Source: Mageeibacillus sp. UBA1046 (GTDB lineage Bacteria; Bacillota; Clostridia; Saccharofermentanales; DTU023). Taken from it: a DNA stretch of 9,397 bases. The notes beneath the pieces were generated by a model. The model did not search any database. It was not told where the DNA came from and saw nothing but the letters and a program-made list of their open reading frames with translations. Below are positions 4,709-9,397 of the stretch, piece by piece; the stretch's first letter is position 1, and each line of letters starts with the position of its first letter. The translations under genes and the position numbers were made by a program. The DNA lies in NCBI GenBank assembly GCA_002316595.1, contig DCDV01000018.1, forward strand, positions 19,599 through 28,995. Direction: 5' to 3'.

Positions 4709-6730
4709 ATGAATCAAATAATTACAACAACTTATGTAGGAGTTCTTAATGAGGCTGGTCCCGGAGGAGTAGTCTTGCTTGACCGCCGCGACCCGGAAAT
4801 CGGCAACGAAATTTTTGTCAAGAGACGTCATTTTAATGGCGCTCCATTTGGCATGAAGGTAGTGGTTGAGTACTCATATGAACAAAACGGCCAGCACTAC
4901 GGGAGGATTACAGAGGTTCTCGGCAATCCTGAGAACCCGGCAGTTGCTACACTTGGTATTATTCGCCGATACGGCTTAGTTACAGAATTTCCCGACTCTG
5001 TTTTGCAGGAGGCATCTAATACCCCTAAGAATCCGACTCCGTCTGATATCGAGGAGGAGCTGTCGCTGGGGAGAGTAGATCACAGAGGTCAGCAAGTAGT
5101 TACAATAGATGGCCTTGATGCCCAAGATCTTGATGATGCAATCTCAGCGGAAAAACATGAAGATCATTATCATCTCTGGGTGCATATTGCGGATGTCAGC
5201 TACTATATCAGGCCCGGCAGCGCAATGGATAATGAAGCCGTCAAAAGAGGTAACAGCACCTATCTTCCGGATTTAGTTCTGCCTATGCTGCCGCCCCGGA
5301 TTTCTAATGGAATTGCCAGCTTGCATCCCGGAGTTGATCGCTTAACCATGACATGCAGTCTGACGATAGATGCCAAAGGTGTAGTAACTGAGGGGGAAGT
5401 CTATCCCAGTATTATTAACAGCTCGGCACGCCTCAGCTATGAAGAAGTAGAACCCCTGCTGAAAGATGAGTCTGAACTTCTTGAAGACAGACCAGCGGGT
5501 GTAAAGGAAATGCTGCTGATCATGCGAGAACTGTCTCAGGTTTTGCGCGATCGAAGAGAGCGCAGGGGAGCGTTGGATTTTGAATTCCCTGAAACAAAGA
5601 TAGATGTAAACAGCGAAGGCAAGCCGGTTAATGTCCGAAAAACTGAAATTGGCGCTGCCAATAGAATAATTGAAGATTTTATGCTGGCAGCAAATGAGTT
5701 TGTTGCCGGGATTACCGTTAAGCATCAACTGCCTGCGATTTATCGTATACATGACAGACCGGATTCGGATAAACTGCAGCAGTTTCGGGATTTGGCTTAT
5801 CAGCTGGGTTTGGATTATCAGGTGAGTCTGGAACCGGAACCGAAAGATGTCGCCTTCATCCTCAAAGAGCTTAAAGGCAAAACATATGGACCGACCTTAT
5901 CTCAGGTTCTATTAAGGGCAATGGCTAAGGCGGAATATTCAGCCGACAACAAAGGTCACTTTGCACTGGCATCCAAAGATTATCTGCATTTTACCGCGCC
6001 CATCAGGCGTTATGCAGACCTGATCACGCACAGATCATTAAAGCTGGGCAAAAATTACAAAAAAACAAAAAAAGATAAGGAAAATCTGGCAAACATTGCT
6101 GAGCATATATCAAAAACAGAGAGGATAGCTGAAGCTGCTGAACGAGACAGTGTCACTTATATGACAGCCCTTTACCTGTCAGAGCATATCGGCACAGAGT
6201 ATGAAGGAGTAATCTGCGGATTCAGCGCAGCGGCCTTTTATGTTCAGTTAGAGAACACAGCAGAAGGCGCGGTTTTATACCGCACTCTGCCGGATTATTA
6301 TACTTTTCTGGAGAGTGAGCTGGCTGCCAGAAACGAAGATAGCGGTGTAATACTGAGAATCGGCGACAAAGTAAGAGTCAAACTGGTAAAAGTCGATATT
6401 AATCTCTTGTATATTGACTTTGAACTGCTGCGTCACGACAGCGGTACTGGCATTGGCAAAAGGGATCCGGCAGCTAAGGGCGGCAAAAGATCCGGCAGGC
6501 AAGCACGAGCAGGTAAAAAAGCCGGACGCGGCAGCCAGCGCAGCAGGAGCAGATCAGGACGCAGCGCCCGAAGCGGTTCAGGATTCAGCGCCCGCAGCGG
6601 ATCAGGACGCAGCGGCAGAAGTGATTCCGGACGCAGCTCCGGGAGGACAGTCTCCAAAAGTAAAGGCAGAGGCGGATCAGACAGAGGCAGAAGTTCCGGC
6701 AGGGGCGGTTCCAAACGTGGCTCCCGCTGA
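4709..6730 (+). CDS. rnr: Ribonuclease R / RNase II-family exoribonuclease, N-terminally short, with basic tail
   Basis: Processive 3'-5' exoribonuclease of the RNB family, which degrades structured RNA, rRNA fragments and mRNA. Domains in the 673-residue product: one cold-shock-type RNA-binding domain (about 8-75), RNB catalytic domain (about 115-450), S1 domain (about 495-574), low-complexity tail (578-673). The catalytic aspartates are present in IDGLDAQDLDDAI as Asp134, Asp140, Asp142 and Asp143, matching the family spacing; the RNB signature HFALASKDYLHFTAPIRRYADL starts at His417. The helix-turn-helix and first cold-shock domain usual in RNase R are absent, and a stop codon (TAA 4694-4696) upstream in frame shows that the start cannot lie much earlier. 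The Shine-Dalgarno-like GGAAGGA lies 22 bases before ATG 4709, unusually far. The tail is rich in Arg, Ser, Gly and Lys. The gene probably continues into mtaB on one transcript. Confidence 0.93.
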   Translation: MNQIITTTYVGVLNEAGPGGVVLLDRRDPEIGNEIFVKRRHFNGAPFGMKVVVEYSYEQNGQHYGRITEVLGNPENPAVATLGIIRRYGLVTEFPDSVLQEASNTPKNPTPSDIEEELSLGRVDHRGQQVVTIDGLDAQDLDDAISAEKHEDHYHLWVHIADVSYYIRPGSAMDNEAVKRGNSTYLPDLVLPMLPPRISNGIASLHPGVDRLTMTCSLTIDAKGVVTEGEVYPSIINSSARLSYEEVEPLLKDESELLEDRPAGVKEMLLIMRELSQVLRDRRERRGALDFEFPETKIDVNSEGKPVNVRKTEIGAANRIIEDFMLAANEFVAGITVKHQLPAIYRIHDRPDSDKLQQFRDLAYQLGLDYQVSLEPEPKDVAFILKELKGKTYGPTLSQVLLRAMAKAEYSADNKGHFALASKDYLHFTAPIRRYADLITHRSLKLGKNYKKTKKDKENLANIAEHISKTERIAEAAERDSVTYMTALYLSEHIGTEYEGVICGFSAAAFYVQLENTAEGAVLYRTLPDYYTFLESELAARNEDSGVILRIGDKVRVKLVKVDINLLYIDFELLRHDSGTGIGKRDPAAKGGKRSGRQARAGKKAGRGSQRSRSRSGRSARSGSGFSARSGSGRSGRSDSGRSSGRTVSKSKGRGGSDRGRSSGRGGSKRGSR

Positions 6731-6786
6731 GGCAGTTTCACAGGCGGCTCCGGCAGGGGCATTTCCAAACGCGGCTCCGGCTGAGG
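6695..6786 (+). repeat. Direct repeat spanning the rnr stop codon
   Basis: Copies at 6695-6732 and 6749-6786 match at 34 of 38 positions with a 54-bp period (18 codons). Copy 1 contains the rnr stop TGA (6728-6730); copy 2 lies beyond it and carries the equivalent TGA at 6782-6784. The end of the tail-coding sequence thus appears duplicated. Confidence 0.85.
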
Positions 6787-6817
6787 TGCGGCAAAAGAAT
6801 TAGAAAGCATAAGCATA

Positions 6818-8215
6818 ATGACTACCAACGGCAAAATTACATTTTTTGTTAGATCTCTCGGATGTAAAACTAATCAATACGAGAAAGATGTCATTGCCGC
6901 TCAATTGAGTGAAGCAGGCATTGAACAAGTGTTTGATGAAGACGCTGATATCTTCGTCCTGAACACTTGCGCAGTGACGGCTGAGGCGAGCAGAAAGTCC
7001 AGACAAATTCTTAGACGCATGCGACGTAAAGCTTCTGATGCCATTGTAGTTGTGATGGGCTGTGAGAGCGAACTGTCTGATCTGACTGAATGGGCAGATC
7101 TTTGCATTGGCACCACAGGACGAAATCTAATTGTAAAACAAGTGCTGAAGCTGCTTGAAGAGCGAGGCTATGATCTGTCCTCTATCAAAGAAACAGCCAG
7201 ACAATATGCTGCCGAACTGGCTTCCGGCAGTCAAGATAACACGGCCAATATGTTTGAGGATCCCCAAGTAAGGGTGACTCCTTCCGACAGCAGAGCTCAG
7301 CTGAAGATAAACGACGGCTGTAATAATCGTTGTACATACTGTACTATCTGCCTTGCCAGAGGACCTGTACGCAGCCGGCAGTTAGACAGCATCGTCGCTG
7401 AAGCTGCTGACTTGGTACGCCAGGGGTTTCGCGAGATTGTTTTGACCGGTGTACATATTTGCTCGTACGGTGATGATTTCCCGGGTCAAAGTCCCGACCT
7501 CTCACAAGTCTTAAAGAGCTTAAACAATATTGAAGGACTGACCAGAATCAGACTGGGTTCTTTGGATCCTGCCCGTATCACCTCTGAGTTTGTCGCAAAT
7601 ATGTCGCAACTGGAAAATCAGTGCCCTCATTTTCATCTTTCCATGCAAAGCGGCAGTGACTCAGTTTTAAAAAGGATGGGCAGACATTATGATTCTGAGA
7701 AGTTTAGAGAAGTAGCGCTTATGCTGCGCTCTGTCTGGCCAGAGGCGGCTTTAACTACAGATATAATGTGCGGTTTCCCGGGCGAAACGGATGAGGATCA
7801 TAGACAGACAATAGAGCTGTGTCAGGAAGTAGGATTTACCAAAATTCATGTTTTCCCTTATTCCAGGCGTGATGGAACTGCGGCTGCTGTCATGCCCGAT
7901 CAAGTGCCCTCTGAGACAGCCAGGGAAAGAACTCAGGAAATGCTGGATTTGTCTGAGCGGCTGTCCGCAGCTTATTGCAGGCGCAGGATAGGAGACAGCA
8001 CTTTGGTATTGCTGGAGCGTGAGATATCACCGGGTGTTGGCGAGGGTTATACCAGGACATATCTGCCTTGTAAATTTAAGCTCAATCAATTTACAGGGAA
8101 TGCCCATCCAGGAGACATCTTCCTTGTCAATCTGGAAGATTACGAGGACGGTTATCTTCTTGGTAAAGGCTCACTTTGCGATTCCGGCGAAGACAATAAA
8201 CGATTTTACATTTGA
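6818..8215 (+). CDS. mtaB: tRNA N6-threonylcarbamoyladenosine methylthiotransferase MtaB
   Basis: Radical-SAM enzyme predicted to convert t6A37 to ms2t6A37 in tRNAs that read ANN codons. The 465-residue product has all three domains. The N-terminal methylthiotransferase domain carries the three cluster cysteines Cys16 (LGCKTNQYE), Cys51 (NTCAVT) and Cys82 (MGC). The radical-SAM core carries Cys168, Cys172 and Cys175 (GCNNRCTYC), then ARGPVRSR, IRLGSLDP, HLSMQSGSD and DIMCGFPGE. A C-terminal TRAM domain follows (about 395-455). MtaB is preferred over MiaB or RimO because of LGCKTNQYE, GPVRSR and the length. Two positions that are Pro and Gly in typical MtaB proteins are cysteines here (Cys178 and Cys215). 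ATG 6818 fits the family N-terminus but has no clear Shine-Dalgarno site. It lies 87 bases after rnr with no terminator between. Confidence 0.93.
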   Translation: MTTNGKITFFVRSLGCKTNQYEKDVIAAQLSEAGIEQVFDEDADIFVLNTCAVTAEASRKSRQILRRMRRKASDAIVVVMGCESELSDLTEWADLCIGTTGRNLIVKQVLKLLEERGYDLSSIKETARQYAAELASGSQDNTANMFEDPQVRVTPSDSRAQLKINDGCNNRCTYCTICLARGPVRSRQLDSIVAEAADLVRQGFREIVLTGVHICSYGDDFPGQSPDLSQVLKSLNNIEGLTRIRLGSLDPARITSEFVANMSQLENQCPHFHLSMQSGSDSVLKRMGRHYDSEKFREVALMLRSVWPEAALTTDIMCGFPGETDEDHRQTIELCQEVGFTKIHVFPYSRRDGTAAAVMPDQVPSETARERTQEMLDLSERLSAAYCRRRIGDSTLVLLEREISPGVGEGYTRTYLPCKFKLNQFTGNAHPGDIFLVNLEDYEDGYLLGKGSLCDSGEDNKRFYI

Positions 8216-8301
8216 AGTGTCCCTTAATTTGAAATCCTGCATATTGAGATATAGCAAAGCGGCTGTTTGTCATTGCGATTTCAGAATTTAGAAATTTTCC
8301 T

Positions 8302-8325
8302 GCAGAACGCTTAGCAGAACGCTTA
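8302..8325 (+). repeat. Perfect 12-bp tandem direct repeat upstream of ireB
   Basis: GCAGAACGCTTA occurs twice back to back (8302-8313, 8314-8325) in the 202-base gap between mtaB and ireB, about 40 bases upstream of the predicted ireB -35 region. Two half-turn-spaced copies could bind a regulator, or may be a slippage product. Confidence 0.8.
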
Positions 8326-8362
8326 TTAGTAGTCGGGTATCATCCTTACAAAATATATATTT

Positions 8363-8392
8363 CTGAAAATGTGCCATAAAACATGTTATGCT
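8363..8392 (+). promoter_or_regulatory. Weak candidate promoter of ireB
   Basis: CTGAAA (8363-8368) and TATGCT (8387-8392) with 18-bp spacing, followed by the ireB ribosome binding site. Each box matches consensus at about four of six positions, so this is only a candidate. The open frame starting at ATG 8388 overlaps it and is not thought to be translated. Confidence 0.3.
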
Positions 8393-8417
8393 TAATGGAA
8401 TAAGGAGGTGGACTCCC

Positions 8418-8669
8418 ATGATCAGCTCAGAGACTAACGAATTTGAAATTGGACAGGATCGGCGTCAGAACGCCTACGAGATTATGACTGAGGTAATGAC
8501 AGCCTTGGAAGAAAAGGGTTACAATCCGATAAACCAAATGGTTGGCTATTTTCTCTCCGGAGATCCGACTTATATTACAAATCATAACGGAGCCAGAGGT
8601 GTGATCAGGCGGATGGAAAGAGATGAACTGCTTGAAGTTATTTTGCGTGATTACGTTGAACGTTTGTAG
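8418..8669 (+). CDS. ireB: IreB family regulatory phosphoprotein (UPF0297, YrzL-like)
   Basis: A small cytoplasmic protein of 83 residues. In Enterococcus faecalis, IreB is a substrate of the PASTA kinase IreK and a negative regulator of intrinsic cephalosporin resistance; the same signalling role is likely here but not shown. The family core is obvious: ALEEKGYNPINQMVGYFLSGDPTYIT, ARGVIRRMERDELLE. The N-terminal tail has Ser3, Ser4 and Thr6 as possible phosphosites. ATG 8418 is chosen over ATG 8388 because a full AAGGAGGTG (8402-8410) lies before it at good spacing and the length then matches the family. The GGAG of this site can pair with CTCC (8413-8416), giving a small hairpin that might modulate translation. 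ruvX, which commonly follows ireB, does not follow here. Confidence 0.95.
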   Translation: MISSETNEFEIGQDRRQNAYEIMTEVMTALEEKGYNPINQMVGYFLSGDPTYITNHNGARGVIRRMERDELLEVILRDYVERL

Positions 8670-8687
8670 CCCTGATTTCTGATAGGA

Positions 8688-9397
8688 ATGCCTGAATCAC
8701 CACTTAAGCTTAAGCCCCTGGGGAAGACCGGAATCCAGTTAACTGTACTGGGATTAGGGACTTTAACTGTTTCTCCGTCTCAGAACAATCTGCCCGTCAG
8801 GCAGGCGGGTAATATTATTGCTTATGCGGTAGAGCAAGGAATAAACTGGCTCGATACAGCCGACTTATATAATAACTATGAACAGATCAAGGCAGCTTTG
8901 GACAGGCTGGCAAATCCCCCCCATATAATGACTAAAACATATGCATATACAGGAAGCAGAGCCAGGAAAGATTTTGATGCTGCCAGAAGGGCACTTGATC
9001 TTGATCATTTGACGGCAATGATGCTGCATGAACAAGAGAGCCCACTTACTTTAGCAGGGCATCAGGAAGCTTTTTGCGCTTTGCTGGAACTAAAGGAAAA
9101 AGGGGAAATTGATGCTGTGGGTATATCTACCCATGCAGTATCAGTAGTTAAAAGTTTGGCTGCAGTGAAAGAATGCAAAAAAACCGTCCAGGCTGCCATC
9201 AAATTACCAGGCAGACAAGAAGAGTTTCCGATTCCGGATTGTTATCAGGAAGCGGATTTTGTCTTTCCCTTATTGAATCATACAGGTATCGGACTACTGG
9301 ACGGCAGCTGGCAGGAAATGGAAGATGCTTCAGAGCATGCAGCCCGGGCAGGCTTGGGCGTTTTGGGCATGAAACTTTTTGCCGGCGGTCATCTTTT
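8688..9397 (+). CDS. Aldo/keto reductase (3' end outside window)
   Basis: NAD(P)H-dependent oxidoreductase of the aldo/keto reductase superfamily, a TIM barrel reducing carbonyl compounds; the substrate is not predictable. 236 codons are visible. The catalytic tetrad is complete: Asp56 (NWLDTADLY), Tyr61, Lys83 (IMTKTYAY) and His114 (MMLHEQES). Other family motifs are KPLGKTGIQLTVLGLGTLTV near the N-terminus, GEIDAVGISTH, FPLLNHTGIGLLDG and MKLFAGGHL. The frame stays open to the last base, so the C-terminus, including any 4Fe-4S extension found in some members, is not seen. ATG 8688 is 18 bases after the ireB stop, with AGGA touching the start codon; the poor spacing suggests coupling to ireB translation or another start. 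Confidence 0.92.
   Translation, partial: MPESPLKLKPLGKTGIQLTVLGLGTLTVSPSQNNLPVRQAGNIIAYAVEQGINWLDTADLYNNYEQIKAALDRLANPPHIMTKTYAYTGSRARKDFDAARRALDLDHLTAMMLHEQESPLTLAGHQEAFCALLELKEKGEIDAVGISTHAVSVVKSLAAVKECKKTVQAAIKLPGRQEEFPIPDCYQEADFVFPLLNHTGIGLLDGSWQEMEDASEHAARAGLGVLGMKLFAGGHL

Noticed and set aside
5342..5752. Minus-strand open frame inside rnr
   Set aside because: Shadow of the RNB catalytic domain with no independent support.
6433..6834. Minus-strand Pro/Leu/Arg-rich open frame
   Set aside because: Generated by the GC-rich repeat codons of the RNase R tail read backwards; no start site signals.
8019..8291. Plus-strand open frame overlapping the mtaB 3' end
   Set aside because: Out of frame with the conserved TRAM domain of MtaB, without a ribosome binding site or recognisable product.

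Overview
The window looks like a chromosomal housekeeping stretch from a low-to-mid-GC Bacillota, most likely Clostridia. The support is protein content: a SecG/RNase R gene neighbourhood, a MtaB-type tRNA methylthiotransferase, an IreB (UPF0297) protein typical of Gram-positive low-GC bacteria, a YczE/YitT-type membrane protein, a Gram-positive style lipoprotein, and AGGAGG-type ribosome binding sites. A closer taxonomic call cannot be made from this sequence alone. There is no phage, insertion sequence, CRISPR array or defence system.

Layout. 1-1000: 3' part of a tRNA-dihydrouridine synthase (DusB-like) carrying an unusual insertion built on three 24-bp tandem repeats. 1177-1938: exodeoxyribonuclease III / AP endonuclease, convergent with a tRNA-Arg(ACG) gene on the minus strand (2001-2077, CCA encoded); a bidirectional hairpin terminator lies between them. 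2078-2448: a 371-base gene-free stretch holding the tRNA promoter, a 16-bp dyad next to a consensus -10 box, and a tandemly duplicated 39-bp leader element whose small hairpin shows one compensatory change between copies. 2449-3281: a two-gene unit encoding a four-helix membrane protein with cytochrome-b-like paired histidines and a lipoprotein with a cytochrome b5-like domain. 3469-4209: YczE-like membrane protein. 4285-4533: secG with promoter and strong terminator. 4709-6730: an RNase R/RNase II family exonuclease lacking the usual N-terminal helix-turn-helix and first cold-shock domain but bearing a long Arg/Ser/Gly tail. 6818-8215: mtaB. 8418-8669: ireB. 8688-9397: 5' part of an aldo/keto reductase that runs off the window.

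Functional themes. Several genes serve RNA metabolism (Dus and MtaB modify tRNA, RNase R degrades structured RNA, plus one tRNA gene); the rest serve DNA repair (ExoIII), secretion (SecG), cell-envelope stress signalling (IreB) and redox chemistry (the heme pair and the aldo/keto reductase). rnr and mtaB probably share a transcript, as may ireB and the aldo/keto reductase.

The least ordinary parts are the heme-protein pair with its duplicated leader element, the truncated and tailed RNase R whose tail repeats continue past the stop codon, the repeat insertion in Dus, and two extra cysteines near the radical-SAM core of MtaB. None of these amounts to a clearly new biological system; the heme pair with its leader is the best candidate for follow-up.
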